Source: JAVKFF01 sp040226215
Lineage (GTDB): Bacteria > Pseudomonadota > Alphaproteobacteria > DSM-16000 > Inquilinaceae
Assembly (NCBI GenBank): GCA_040226215.1
Contig: JAVKFF010000005.1
Span: 1-45,223, forward strand
DNA: 45,223 bases
Direction of reading: 5' to 3'
Shown here: positions 25,671-34,338 of the stretch, in pieces
Position numbering within the stretch: position 1 is the stretch's first letter
Layout of the letters: each line of letters starts with the position of its first letter
Program-made: the position numbers and the translations under genes
The notes under the pieces: generated by a model
Told to the model about the DNA's origin: nothing
Databases searched by the model: none
The model's input: the letters and a program-made list of their open reading frames with translations, nothing else

Positions 25671-26930
25671 ATGACTGGCGCTGAGGGACAGGACGGGGCG
25701 CGGCCGGGCGCGACGGCGCCGCGCTGGAGCCGGGCGGCGCTGGCGGCGATGATCGGCGGTGCGATCGCGGTTGCCATCGCGTTTGGCGTGCGCCAGTCAA
25801 TGGGCGTCTTCACCCAGCCGGTCAGCCTGGAGATCGGCGACGGGCGGGCGGCCTTCGCCTTCGCCATCGCCCTGCAGAACCTGCTGTTCGGCGTCGCCCA
25901 GCCCTTCGTCGGCGCCATCGCCGATCGCTGGGGGGCCGGACGGGTGATGGTGGCAGGCGCGGCGCTCTACGCGCTGGGCCTCACGATCGCCGCCATGGCG
26001 CAGGACCCGCTCGGCCTGCACGTCTCGCTGGGCGTGCTGGTCGGTCTCGGCCTGTCGGGCACCACCTATGTCACGGTGCTCGGCGTGGTCGGCCGGCTGG
26101 TGCCGCCGGAGCGCCGCTCGATCGCCTTCGGCCTGGTCACCGCGGCGGGCTCCTTCGGCATGTTCGCCATGGTGCCGGGGGCGCAGGGGCTGATCGACTG
26201 GCTGGACTGGCGCGGCGCCCTGTGGGTGATGGTGGTCCTGGTCTCGGTCCTGGCGGCGACGGCCCTGGGGGTGCGCGGCCGTTCGGACAACCCGGCCGCC
26301 GGCTCGGGCGAGCTCGGCTTCCGCGCCACCCTGGCGCTGGCGGCGCGCTACCGCAGCTACTGGTACCTGGTGGCCGGCTTCTTCGTCTGCGGCTTCCACA
26401 TCGCCTTCGTCGCCGTGCACCTGACGCCCTATCTGACCGATGGCGGTATCGGCCTCGATGTCGCGGTGCAGGCGCTGGCGCTGATCGGACTGGCCAACAT
26501 CGCCGGCTCCTACCTGTTCGGCCAGTGGGGCCAGCGGCACTCCAAACGGCTGCTGCTGGCCGGCATCTACGCCGCCAGAGGCGTGACCATCGTGGTCTTC
26601 GTGCTGGTGCCGCTGAGCGAGGCGACGGCGCTCGCCTTCGGCCTCGTCTTCGGCTTCCTGTGGCTGGCGACCGTACCGCTGACCAGCGGCCTGGTCGCCA
26701 CCATGTTCGGCACCCGATACCTGTCCACCCTCTACGGCTTCGTCTTCTTCAGCCACCAGGTCGGCAGCTTCCTGGGCGCCTGGCTCGGCGGCATCGCCCA
26801 TGACGCGCTGGGCAGCTATGACGCGGTGTGGTGGGCGAGCGTGGCGCTGGCCCTGTTCGCGGCGGCGATCCACTGGCCGATCCGCGAGGTGCCGGCCGGC
26901 CTGGCCGAGCGCCGGCCGGTGCCGGCATGA
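25671..26930 (+). CDS. MFS transporter
   Basis: 419 residues with 12 predicted membrane helices. The first half has AFGVRQSMGVFTQPV and GAIADRWGAGRVMVAGAALY (the MFS loop-2 motif with DRWG and R). FVCGFHIAFVAVHLTPYLTD and QVGSFLGAWLGGIAHDALG in the second half resemble monocarboxylate/oxalate-formate-type carriers. The ATG at 25671 uses GGAG of the last tandem repeat, six bases upstream. Open frame extends upstream through the repeats, but without support. Substrate unknown; an organic acid is a guess. Confidence 0.88.
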   Translation: MTGAEGQDGARPGATAPRWSRAALAAMIGGAIAVAIAFGVRQSMGVFTQPVSLEIGDGRAAFAFAIALQNLLFGVAQPFVGAIADRWGAGRVMVAGAALYALGLTIAAMAQDPLGLHVSLGVLVGLGLSGTTYVTVLGVVGRLVPPERRSIAFGLVTAAGSFGMFAMVPGAQGLIDWLDWRGALWVMVVLVSVLAATALGVRGRSDNPAAGSGELGFRATLALAARYRSYWYLVAGFFVCGFHIAFVAVHLTPYLTDGGIGLDVAVQALALIGLANIAGSYLFGQWGQRHSKRLLLAGIYAARGVTIVVFVLVPLSEATALAFGLVFGFLWLATVPLTSGLVATMFGTRYLSTLYGFVFFSHQVGSFLGAWLGGIAHDALGSYDAVWWASVALALFAAAIHWPIREVPAGLAERRPVPA

Positions 26931-26980
26931 GCGGCCGGCACGAGCGGCCGGCGTGAGGCACCGGCGGTGAGCGGGGCGGC

Positions 26981-27109
26981 ATGAACGGGATGGCGCGGCG
27001 GCTGGCGCTCGGCGCCGGTGCGGCCCTGCTGATCGCGGGCGGCCTGGCGCTGTGGGCCCAGTGGGGCGTGGAGGTGCTGCTGGCCCAGGCGATCCTGAAC
27101 TGCTTCTGA
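26981..27109 (+). CDS. 42-residue single-helix membrane peptide
   Basis: MNGMARRLALGAGAALLIAG starts a short basic N-terminus followed by one hydrophobic helix. A WAQWG turn and a second apolar stretch end in ILNCF. It begins 50 bp after the MFS stop with GCGGGG before the ATG and ends four bases before the convergent cyclase stop. Similar tiny membrane proteins occur in Alphaproteobacteria, but I cannot name a family. It may be co-transcribed with the transporter. Confidence 0.5.
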   Translation: MNGMARRLALGAGAALLIAGGLALWAQWGVEVLLAQAILNCF

Positions 27110-27113
27110 GGTT

Positions 27114-29045
27114 TCAGGCGGGCATGGGCGAAGGGGCGGGCGCAACGGCGAAGACACGCATCTCCTCGCTGCGCCCGCGCAACAGGCGGGGACCCAGATC
27201 GACCAGGCCGGCGGGCGGTTCCGACAGGGCCTCCAGCGTCGCCTCGGAAAGCAGGATGGCGACCTCGCCATCGACATCCAGCCTTTCGCCGGCCAGCCGC
27301 TCGATGCGGTTGCCGACATTCACCGGGTCGCCGACCACGGTGTAGTTCATGCGGTCGGTGGCGCCGATATTGCCGACCACCACGGGCCCGGTATGCAGGC
27401 CGATGCGCAGGCGCACCGGCGGCTTGGCGGCGGCGCGGCGCTCGCGGTTGTCGGCCTCGATAGCGGCGCGGATGGCGAGCGCCGCCCGGAGCGCACGGTC
27501 GGCATGGTCGCGCAGCTTCTCCGGCGCGCCCCAGAAGGCCAGCATGCCGTCGCCGAGGAACTTGTCGATGGTGCCGCGCTCGTCCTCGACCGCGCGGGCC
27601 AGGATGTCGAAGTGATGGTTGAGGAAGTCGGCCGTCTCCTCCGCCTCGGCATCCTCGGTCGTGGAGGTGAAGCCGGCGATGTCGGTGAACATCACGGTGA
27701 GGGGCCGCGAGACCGAGACCACGCTCTCGCCGTCGGCCTTGTCGACCAGGCGGCGGACCAGGGATCTGGGCACATAGGTCTCAAGCCAGCGCAGGCCGCC
27801 GACCATGCGGTTGAAGGCGTTCGCCTGGCGGTCGAGCTCGGTGAAGATGCTGCCCGGCAGGGGCTGGGCATTGGTGAAGTCGAGGGTCTCGGCGATGTGG
27901 CCGGCGCTGTTGGCGAGCCGGATCACCGGCCGGGCGATGCGGCGCCCGACCAAGACGCCGAGCAGGACGGAGACGATCAGAATGACGATGCCGACGCCCA
28001 GGGATCCCAGAAGGCGGCGGATCTCGCTGGTGATCGTGCTGGCGGCGAAATGGGTGCCGAGCCAGACCTCATTGCCGCCATCGAGCGCGAAGCGGCGCAT
28101 CAGGAACAGCCTTTCGTGGTCGCCGCCGACCTCGACGAATCGCGCGGTCAGCGCCGCCGAGGTGAACGGGTCGGCCTGGCGCTGGTTGCGCTCATCGCCG
28201 TCGCCGGCGCGTTCCTCCCGCAGCTCGTCCCAGAAGGCGACGAGGGCCGGGTCGCCGATGTCGCGCAGGCTGGGCAGCGGGCGATCGGGCGAGAGCGCGC
28301 CGACCACCGGCTGCAGATCGGTCGGCAGCGGCGTGACGCCGAGCCGGGGATGGGCCACCACGTCCTCGCCGTCGAGGATGAAGACCCGTCCGTTCTCCAC
28401 CGAGCGGCCGACCTGGGCGAGAAAGGCGGAAAGCTGGCGCACCGAGACCGAGGCGACGAGGTAGCCGACCAGCTCGTCGCCGTCGAACACGGGCTGGCGA
28501 CGGTTGAGCACGGCGCCGCCGATCTCCGGCGAGAAGATGGCCTCGCCCCAATAGGCTTCGCTGCGGGCGATGGAGTCCGCGATGGCGCGTTCGATCTGCG
28601 GCGGCGGCGGACCGCTGGCGCCCATCTCCAGGACCCGGTCGCCCTGCCGCGCGGCACCGACCATGGAGGCCTCGGCATCCCAGTAGCCGATCGAGAGCAC
28701 CTGCGGCTCGGCCAGCAGGCCACCGCGCAGCGTGTCGACGAAGCGGTCGTTGTCCCCGGGATCGAGGCGGCCGGCCTCGATCTCCCGCGCCAGACCGGCG
28801 AGCATGGTCTCGGCCGGGCGCAGATAGTCGAACAGGGCCGACTGGACGTTGTCGAGGACCAGGTTGGCCTTGTCCTGGAGCAGCGAGAGCGTGTTGCGCA
28901 CCGAAGCCGTGGTGGCGACGCCAAGGGTTCCCGCGACGGCGATCAGCACCAGCAGGCCGATGCTGATGGCGAGCGTCAGGGACAGCGACAGCGAGCGCGG
29001 CAGGACGCTCCGACGCGGACGATCTGGGTTGACGGTCTCGGCCAT
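27114..29045 (-). CDS. Membrane class III adenylate/guanylate cyclase with extracellular sensor and HAMP domain
   Basis: 643 residues. Helix 1 (about 20-45) and helix 2 (about 355-380) flank a 300-residue periplasmic, dCache-like sensor. A HAMP linker (RRIARPVIRLANSAGHIAETLDF) leads to the cyclase domain. The metal and substrate sites are present: VMFTDIAGFTSTTE, DKFLGDGMLAFWG, and RIGLHTGPVVVGNIG with NRIE near the end. Asp residues for both metals and the transition-state Arg/Asn look intact. It would make cAMP (or cGMP) in response to a periplasmic signal. It follows the HIT gene by 27 bp and may end the his-locus transcript. Confidence 0.92.
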   Translation of the reverse strand: MAETVNPDRPRRSVLPRSLSLSLTLAISIGLLVLIAVAGTLGVATTASVRNTLSLLQDKANLVLDNVQSALFDYLRPAETMLAGLAREIEAGRLDPGDNDRFVDTLRGGLLAEPQVLSIGYWDAEASMVGAARQGDRVLEMGASGPPPPQIERAIADSIARSEAYWGEAIFSPEIGGAVLNRRQPVFDGDELVGYLVASVSVRQLSAFLAQVGRSVENGRVFILDGEDVVAHPRLGVTPLPTDLQPVVGALSPDRPLPSLRDIGDPALVAFWDELREERAGDGDERNQRQADPFTSAALTARFVEVGGDHERLFLMRRFALDGGNEVWLGTHFAASTITSEIRRLLGSLGVGIVILIVSVLLGVLVGRRIARPVIRLANSAGHIAETLDFTNAQPLPGSIFTELDRQANAFNRMVGGLRWLETYVPRSLVRRLVDKADGESVVSVSRPLTVMFTDIAGFTSTTEDAEAEETADFLNHHFDILARAVEDERGTIDKFLGDGMLAFWGAPEKLRDHADRALRAALAIRAAIEADNRERRAAAKPPVRLRIGLHTGPVVVGNIGATDRMNYTVVGDPVNVGNRIERLAGERLDVDGEVAILLSEATLEALSEPPAGLVDLGPRLLRGRSEEMRVFAVAPAPSPMPA

Positions 29046-29072
29046 CGCCGGTCGCTCGGGCAGGCCGAGGCG

Positions 29073-29438
29073 TCAGTCGCTGTCCGGCAGCATGGTACCG
29101 AGGCGCTTGCCGCCGAAGATGTGGACATGCAGGTGTGGCACCTCCTGGTGCCCGTCCCGGCCCATGTTGGACAGCGCCCGGTAGCCGCTTTCCGTCAGGC
29201 CGAGCTCGCGTGCCACCCGGCCGACCGACCGCACCAGTGCCGCCTGCTCGGCCTCCGAGGCGTGCTCGGAGAAATCGTCCCACGAGGTGTAGGCGCCCTT
29301 GGGTACGACCAGGACGTGGATCGGCGCCTTCGGGGCGATGTCGTGGAAGGCCAGCGTGTGCTCGTCCTCCGCCACTTTCCGGCAGGGGATCTCGCCGCGC
29401 AGGATCTTGGCGAAAATGTTGTTCGGATCGTATGCCAT
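29073..29438 (-). CDS. hinT: HIT-family nucleotide hydrolase (HinT-like)
   Basis: 121 residues. The active-site His triad is HLHVHIFGG near the C-terminus. IFAKILRGEIPCRKV at the N-terminus and APIHVLVVPKGAY in the middle are typical. HinT-type proteins hydrolyse purine nucleoside phosphoramidates. It lies six bases after hisE. This hisE-HIT order is common in Alphaproteobacteria. Confidence 0.93.
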   Translation of the reverse strand: MAYDPNNIFAKILRGEIPCRKVAEDEHTLAFHDIAPKAPIHVLVVPKGAYTSWDDFSEHASEAEQAALVRSVGRVARELGLTESGYRALSNMGRDGHQEVPHLHVHIFGGKRLGTMLPDSD

Positions 29439-29444
29439 GGCGCT

Positions 29445-29774
29445 CTAGCCCTGTTCCTTGCGTTTGGCCTTCTCCTCGAGCCCGCTGGTGCCGGCGCGTC
29501 TCTCGAGCTCCGCCCAGACGCGTTCGGGCTCGATGTCGAGCGCCGCCCAGGCGACCAGCAAGTGGTAGAGCAAGTCGGCGCTCTCGCAAACCAGCTTGTC
29601 CCGATCGCCGCGCACGATCTCGATCGCCGCCTCGACCCCCTCTTCGCCCAGCTTCTTGGCGATCTGCTCCGGTCCGCGGGCGAACAGCCGCGCGGTGTAG
29701 CTGCTCTCCGGATCGGCGCCCTTGCGGGCGGCGATGACCTGGAAGAGCGTGTCGACCGTTTGCTTTGACGCCAT
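29445..29774 (-). CDS. hisE: Phosphoribosyl-ATP pyrophosphatase
   Basis: 109 residues, the usual length. It removes pyrophosphate from phosphoribosyl-ATP in histidine synthesis. KKLGEEGVEAAIEI and ADLLYHLLVAW hold the MazG-like metal ligands (Glu/Glu, Asp). The ATG at 29774 follows GAGGGG; an ATG at 29786 overlaps hisF and is less likely. It sits eight bases after hisF. Confidence 0.95.
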   Translation of the reverse strand: MASKQTVDTLFQVIAARKGADPESSYTARLFARGPEQIAKKLGEEGVEAAIEIVRGDRDKLVCESADLLYHLLVAWAALDIEPERVWAELERRAGTSGLEEKAKRKEQG

Positions 29775-29782
29775 GCGTCCCC

Positions 29783-30556
29783 TCAATCTCGACCGTGGAC
29801 CGACCGGACGGCAATTCCGGCGGCGGCCATGTGTGCCTTGGCTTCTTCTATGGTGTAGGTGCCGAAATGGAAGATCGAGGCGGCGAGAACGGCCGAGGCG
29901 TGGCCCTCGCGGACGCCGTCGACCAGGTGATCGAGCGTGCCGACGCCCCCGGAGGCGATCACCGGGACCGGCACGGCGTCGGCGACGGCGCGGGTGAGCG
30001 CGATGTCGAACCCGCCCTTGGTGCCGTCGCGGTCCATGGAGGTGAGCAGGATCTCACCCGCGCCGAGCTCGGCCATGCGCCGGGCCCAGTCGATGGCGTC
30101 GAGGCCGGTCGCCCGGCGCCCGCCATGGGTGAAGATCTCCCACCGATCCGGCCCCGTCCGCTTGGCGTCGACCGCCACCACGATGCACTGCGCGCCGAAC
30201 TTCTCCGCGGCTTCGCCGACGAATTCCGGCCGGCTGACCGCGGCCGTGTTTATCGACACCTTGTCGGCGCCCGCCAGCAGCAACCGGCGTATGTCCTCGA
30301 GCGTACGCACGCCGCCGCCGACGGTGAGCGGCATGAACAGGCGCTCCGCCGTGCGCCGGACCACGTCGTAGAGCGTCTCGCGCTCCTCGTGGCTGGCGCT
30401 GATGTCCAGGAAGCACAGCTCGTCCGCGCCGGCGGCGTCGTAGACCGTGGCCTGCTCCACCGGATCGCCGGCATCCACCAGGTTGACGAAGTTGACGCCC
30501 TTGACCACGCGGCCGTCATGCACGTCCAGGCAGGGAATGATGCGGGTTTTCAGCAT
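29783..30556 (-). CDS. hisF: Imidazole glycerol phosphate synthase, cyclase subunit
   Basis: 257 residues. HisF forms imidazole glycerol phosphate and AICAR from PRFAR with ammonia from HisH. It is a TIM barrel: KTRIIPCLDVHDGRVVKG holds catalytic Asp11, VVAVDAKRT the second Asp (about 130), and ASGGVGTLDHL the phosphate site. The ATG at 30556 gives the family start MLKTRIIPCLD; the frame is open further upstream into hisA. It is seven bases after hisA. Confidence 0.97.
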   Translation of the reverse strand: MLKTRIIPCLDVHDGRVVKGVNFVNLVDAGDPVEQATVYDAAGADELCFLDISASHEERETLYDVVRRTAERLFMPLTVGGGVRTLEDIRRLLLAGADKVSINTAAVSRPEFVGEAAEKFGAQCIVVAVDAKRTGPDRWEIFTHGGRRATGLDAIDWARRMAELGAGEILLTSMDRDGTKGGFDIALTRAVADAVPVPVIASGGVGTLDHLVDGVREGHASAVLAASIFHFGTYTIEEAKAHMAAAGIAVRSVHGRD

Positions 30557-30563
30557 GGCGTTC

Positions 30564-31289
30564 TCAGCGCGCGCAAAGCGCCAGGGCGGCCGCCGGATCG
30601 ATGCGGCCGTCATAGAGCGCCCGGCCGACGATGACGCCGGCGATGCCCGCCTCCTCCTCGCGCTTCAGCGCCTCCAGGTCGTGCAGCGAGGAGACGCCGC
30701 CCGAGGCGATCACCGGCGTGGTGATCTGGAAGGCGAGGTCGGAGGTGGCATCGACGTTGACGCCGCCCATGGCGCCGTCGCGGTTGATGTCGGTGTAGAT
30801 GATCGCCGAGACGCCGGCATCCTCGAACTTGAGCGCCAGGTCGAGGGCCTTGACGGTCGAGGTCTCGGCCCAGCCCTCCACCGCGACGAAACCGTCACGG
30901 GCGTCGATGCCGACGGCGATGCGGCCGGGATGCCTGTCGCAGGCCCGGCGGACCAGATCGGGCTGCTTGACGGCCGCGGTACCCAGCACGACGCGGGCGA
31001 CGCCCTTGTCGAGCCAGAAGTCGATCGCCTCCAGGCTGCGGATGCCGCCGCCAAGCTGCACCGGACGGCCGGTCGCCGCCAGGATCCCGTCGACCGCCTC
31101 GCCATTGACCGTCTGCCCCGCGAACGCGCCGTTCAGATCGACCACATGCACCCATTGGAAGCCCTGCTCGGCGAAGGCACGGGCCTGGTCGGCCGGGTCG
31201 ACATTGAACACCGTGGCCTCGTCCATCTCGCCGCGCACCAGGCGGACGCAGACCCCGTCCTTCAGGTCGATTGCCGGGAAGATGATCAT
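30564..31289 (-). CDS. hisA: Phosphoribosylformimino-5-aminoimidazole carboxamide ribotide isomerase
   Basis: 241 residues. HisA isomerises ProFAR to PRFAR. The TIM barrel starts MIIFPAIDLKDGVCVRL with the catalytic Asp8; IYTDINRDGAM holds the second Asp, and ASGGVSSLHDL the phosphate site. Its start overlaps the upstream GNAT stop by four bases (ATGA), so the GNAT gene is truly part of the operon. Confidence 0.97.
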   Translation of the reverse strand: MIIFPAIDLKDGVCVRLVRGEMDEATVFNVDPADQARAFAEQGFQWVHVVDLNGAFAGQTVNGEAVDGILAATGRPVQLGGGIRSLEAIDFWLDKGVARVVLGTAAVKQPDLVRRACDRHPGRIAVGIDARDGFVAVEGWAETSTVKALDLALKFEDAGVSAIIYTDINRDGAMGGVNVDATSDLAFQITTPVIASGGVSSLHDLEALKREEEAGIAGVIVGRALYDGRIDPAAALALCAR

Positions 31290-31867
31290 TGCGGACGGTC
31301 GCCATCCGACACGGCGGACAGCATCTTGCAGAAGAAGTGACCGGCGAGGAGCCTGCCGTCGACCAGCGCATAGGCCGGGTTGGTGCCCCAGCGCTGGTAG
31401 CCGAGATTCTCGTAGAGACGGATCGCCGCGCCCTGGGTCTCGCGAACGTCGAGCTGGACCGCAGCGAACTTCTCCTCCCGGGCCAGCGCCTCGGCCCGCA
31501 TGACCAGGGATTGCGCGAGGCCGTGGCCGCGCGCCCAGGGGGCGACGAATGCCGAGGCGATGTTGGCGGCGAAGGCCTGCGCCTCGTTGTTCGGCGGCGG
31601 CCGGACGAGCTGGATGGAGCCGACGATAACGCCATCGAGCCGGCCGACGAGAAGGGTGCGCAAGGGCACGACGAGAACGCCCTTCCAGTAGCGCTCCAGC
31701 ACCTCGCGCGCCGGTGGCCGGACCCAGCCGAAGCCGCCGCCGTCGAGAACCGCCGCCTCGGTGGCGTCGCACAGGTCGTTCAGATCGGCCGCCTTGAGCT
31801 GCGACACCGCCTCCACGGACGTGGTCGGGGCCGGCCGCGGCGAACCTGTCTCGTTCTCATGTCGCAT
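31286..31867 (-). CDS. GNAT-family N-acetyltransferase inside the his operon
   Basis: 193 residues. VAPWARGHGLAQSLVMRAEA is the acetyl-CoA-binding motif (R-x-x-G-x-G/A), and AAIRLYENLGYQRWG is the classical GNAT end. The ATG at 31867 has AAGGAG nine bases upstream; an ATG at 31900 is also possible. It overlaps hisA by four bases. A GNAT between hisH and hisA is not part of the known pathway. It may modify a histidine intermediate or simply be co-regulated. Substrate unknown. Confidence 0.88.
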   Translation of the reverse strand: MRHENETGSPRPAPTTSVEAVSQLKAADLNDLCDATEAAVLDGGGFGWVRPPAREVLERYWKGVLVVPLRTLLVGRLDGVIVGSIQLVRPPPNNEAQAFAANIASAFVAPWARGHGLAQSLVMRAEALAREEKFAAVQLDVRETQGAAIRLYENLGYQRWGTNPAYALVDGRLLAGHFFCKMLSAVSDGDRPQ

Positions 31868-31904
31868 CTGCGCCCGCTCCTTGTCGCCATCGCCTGTCAT
31901 CGGC

Positions 31905-32549
31905 TCAAGGACTCCAGGTGAGGAAGTTGCCGATCAGCCGCAAGCCGGTCTCCTGGCTTTTTTCCGGGTGGAACTGGGTTCCCGCCAGATTGTCGCGGCC
32001 GACGACCGCGGTGACCGTCATGCCGTAATCGGTCGTCGCCAGCACACAGGCCGGATCCTCCGGCCGCATGTGGAAGGAGTGCACGAAGTAGGCGTGCGCC
32101 CCGTCCGCTATGCCCGCCAGCAGCGGATGGCCGGTCCGGGTGACGGTGAGTTCGTTCCAGCCCATATGCGGGATCTTCAGCGCCCGGTCCGCCGGCGTCA
32201 GCGCCACCACCGTGCCGGCGATCCAGCCGAGCCCGGGATGGCGGCCATGTTCCAGGCCGAGGCTCGCCATCAGCTGCATGCCCACGCAGATGCCGAGAAA
32301 GGGATGTCCCTGCTCGATCACCCGCTCGGTCAAGGCCTCGACCATGCCGTCGACCGCGAACAGGCCACGCCGGCAATCGCCGAAGGCGCCCACGCCCGGC
32401 AGAACGATGCGGTCCGCCTCGCGCACCCGCTCCGGGTCGCTGGTGACGAGCACGGGCTGTTGCCGGTCGACCTCTACGGCGGCCCGCTCGAAGGCCTTGG
32501 CCGCGGATCGGAGATTGCCCGAGCCGTAGTCGATGATCGCGACGGTCAT
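31905..32549 (-). CDS. hisH: Imidazole glycerol phosphate synthase, glutaminase subunit
   Basis: 214 residues, a class I glutamine amidotransferase. It supplies ammonia to HisF. GICVGMQLM has the nucleophile Cys, and TQFHPEKSQETG has the His and Glu of the triad. The start MTVAIIDYGSGNLRS is typical. It lies 84 bp after hisB, a gap with a hairpin. Confidence 0.97.
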   Translation of the reverse strand: MTVAIIDYGSGNLRSAAKAFERAAVEVDRQQPVLVTSDPERVREADRIVLPGVGAFGDCRRGLFAVDGMVEALTERVIEQGHPFLGICVGMQLMASLGLEHGRHPGLGWIAGTVVALTPADRALKIPHMGWNELTVTRTGHPLLAGIADGAHAYFVHSFHMRPEDPACVLATTDYGMTVTAVVGRDNLAGTQFHPEKSQETGLRLIGNFLTWSP

Positions 32550-32592
32550 GTCCCGGCTACCTGGCTGTTGGGGCGATCTGGGCGGGCGGACG

Positions 32593-32616
32593 CGGCCGGA
32601 CCCGCAGGACCGGCCG
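32593..32616 (-). promoter_or_regulatory. Hairpin between hisB and hisH
   Basis: CGGCCGG (32593-32599) and CCGGCCG (32610-32616) pair, with an inner CC/GG pair beyond an A-A mismatch. There is no T-tract, so it more likely tunes mRNA stability or translation than ends transcription. Confidence 0.35.
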
Positions 32617-32633
32617 CCCGGCGAATGCTGGCT

Positions 32634-33254
32634 TCAACCCCCGATCGACCCCTTCGTTGACGGCACCGTGCCGGCCTGGCGCGGGTCGATGGCGACGGCG
32701 TCGCGCAGGGCCCGGGCCAGCCCCTTGAAGCAGCTTTCCACGATATGGTGATTGTTGACCCCGTAGAGCGTCTCGACATGCAAGGTCACGCCCGCGTTCT
32801 GGGCGAAGGCGCCGAACCATTCGCGAAACAGCTCGGTGTCCATGTCGCCGAGCCTGTCGCGATCGAGGTCGACCCGCCAGACCAGGTGCGGACGCCCGGA
32901 AATGTCGATGGCCACCCGGCTCAGGGTTTCATCCATGGGCAGGTAGGCATGCGCGAAGCGGCGGATACCCTTCATCTCGCCCAGCGCCCGGCGCACGGCC
33001 TGGCCGATGGCGATGCCCACATCCTCGGTCGTGTGGTGGCCGTCGATATGCAGGTCGCCACTGGCCGCGACGGTGAGATCGATCAGCCCGTGCCGGGCGA
33101 GCTGGTCGAGCATGTGGTCGAGAAAGCCGATGCCGGTCGCGATCTCGGCCCGGCCGGTGCCGTCCAGATCCACCGTGACCGTGATCTCGGTTTCCCTGGT
33201 CTTGCGGCTCACCGTGGCGCGGCGGCCGGCGGTCTGGGAGAGACTGGTATCCAT
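32634..33254 (-). CDS. hisB: Imidazoleglycerol-phosphate dehydratase
   Basis: 206 residues, the monofunctional form, as in most Alphaproteobacteria. The manganese-binding His clusters DLHIDGHHTTEDVGIA and GVNNHHIVESCFKG are intact. GIGFLDHMLDQLARHG is the family signature. The ATG at 33254 gives MDTSLSQ, followed by the core at RKTRETEI. It heads the his transcript on this strand; the divergent gap of 115 bp to the lipoprotein gene should hold both promoters. Confidence 0.97.
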   Translation of the reverse strand: MDTSLSQTAGRRATVSRKTRETEITVTVDLDGTGRAEIATGIGFLDHMLDQLARHGLIDLTVAASGDLHIDGHHTTEDVGIAIGQAVRRALGEMKGIRRFAHAYLPMDETLSRVAIDISGRPHLVWRVDLDRDRLGDMDTELFREWFGAFAQNAGVTLHVETLYGVNNHHIVESCFKGLARALRDAVAIDPRQAGTVPSTKGSIGG

Positions 33255-33337
33255 GCCGGAGTTCCTATCAGAGGGCGCCGAAGGCTGCCAGTGGGTTGCC
33301 GCCATGGGAGGCTTGCATCGCGGACGGTCCGCCCCTA

Positions 33338-33362
33338 GCATACTCTCGTATTACGGGAGTAT
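33338..33362 (+). promoter_or_regulatory. Hairpin/dyad overlapping the ribosome site of the lipoprotein gene; second copy of the 7586 element
   Basis: ATACTCTCG (33340-33348) pairs with CGGGAGTAT (33354-33362), nine pairs with one G-T, loop TATTA. GGGAG within the right arm is the likely ribosome site for the ATG at 33370, so folding would hide it. Compared with 7586, the stem change at one position is matched on the other side. Confidence 0.55.
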
Positions 33363-33369
33363 CGTGCCG

Positions 33370-34164
33370 ATGATATCTCGGAATTGGCCTGTTCTTGCCC
33401 TGGGACTCGCCCTGGGAGCTGTGCTGGGCGCCTGCACGGAGACCCCGGTCGCGGTCCCCGACCCGATCGGCGACCCGATCGGCGAATCGATCGGCAATTC
33501 GATCGAGGACGTCGCGCCCTACGCCGCGGCGCCACCGATTGCCCTCCGCGCACCGGAAGTCGACATCAGGCAGTCGGAGTCCGTGGGCGCGACCGTGTTG
33601 GGCTGGCACTGCGCCGCCTGGCCACGGCCGGTGCGCTATTTCAGCGTACGGCGGGAGGTGGCGCGCGCCGACTTCGAGGATGTGCTGGCGGAGGTCCTGC
33701 GAGACGCTGGCATCACCGCCACCAACGACCCGACCGATCTGTTCCACGACGGCCGTACGGAGAGTACGCGCACGCTCTCCGACACGCCCACCATTCTCGA
33801 CATCGAGGCCTGGCAGGCGGAAGGGGAAGGGCCAGACCGCGCAGCGCCGGCCGACGGTCGGCGCTACGAGATCGGCGCCCGGATCGCCGCGCTCGATATC
33901 GAATTCTGTCCCGAAGTCGATCCCTGGACCGGCGCGGCAGCCGGAGACAGCGGCCGGCTGACCATGAGCGTCGACTGGCAGGTATTCGACCACCGCCTGG
34001 ATGCGGTCGTGCTGCGTCAGCGGCACGACGGTGGCGCCACGCTGGACCTGCCGGACCCGCAGCATGTCGCCCTGCTCGCCGAAGCCGCCTTCATGGTCTC
34101 AGCGCGGCGCTTCCTCGCCGACCCGCGGAGCCGGGCAGTGCTGACCGGCGGCGCGCCGGAATAG
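33370..34164 (+). CDS. Predicted lipoprotein, extracytoplasmic domain of unknown function
   Basis: 264 residues. The signal peptide ends LGAVLGACTET, a clear lipobox. A short DPIGDPIGESIGNSIED repeat follows. The folded part (YFSVRREVARADFEDVLAEV onward, then ALDIEFC and LTMSVDWQVFD) resembles the alpha/beta domain of YajG-type lipoproteins or the regions that precede exported serine proteases; this is a weak call. Two Cys could pair. The ATG at 33370 follows GGGAG by ten bases within a hairpin. It precedes hslV by 174 bp. Confidence 0.75.
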   Translation: MISRNWPVLALGLALGAVLGACTETPVAVPDPIGDPIGESIGNSIEDVAPYAAAPPIALRAPEVDIRQSESVGATVLGWHCAAWPRPVRYFSVRREVARADFEDVLAEVLRDAGITATNDPTDLFHDGRTESTRTLSDTPTILDIEAWQAEGEGPDRAAPADGRRYEIGARIAALDIEFCPEVDPWTGAAAGDSGRLTMSVDWQVFDHRLDAVVLRQRHDGGATLDLPDPQHVALLAEAAFMVSARRFLADPRSRAVLTGGAPE

Positions 34165-34220
34165 GGCCGAACGGGCCGCGCTGCCGCCAGGACCGGCCGG
34201 CGCCCGGCGGGCGGTTTTCG

Positions 34221-34249
34221 CTTGATCCCCGCCGCGCGTCTTGCCACAT
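34221..34249 (+). promoter_or_regulatory. Candidate sigma-32 promoter of hslVU
   Basis: CTTG (34221-34224) and CCACAT (34244-34249) are 19 bases apart, close to the RpoH arrangement seen before dnaK. The -10 is imperfect. The position about 90 bases before hslV and the known heat-shock control of hslVU support it. Confidence 0.4.
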
Positions 34250-34338
34250 GACCTGCCAGTCCGCCGCTGCCCGAATTCGCGGGCCCGCGGTCCCGGTAGC
34301 AAGAGCGTCCCTGAAGCAAAACCGTCCGAGCATTCCGC

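Noticed and set aside
27393..29768. 791-residue plus-strand frame opposite the cyclase and HIT genes
   Set aside because: It is antisense to well-supported genes with catalytic motifs; no start site and no family.
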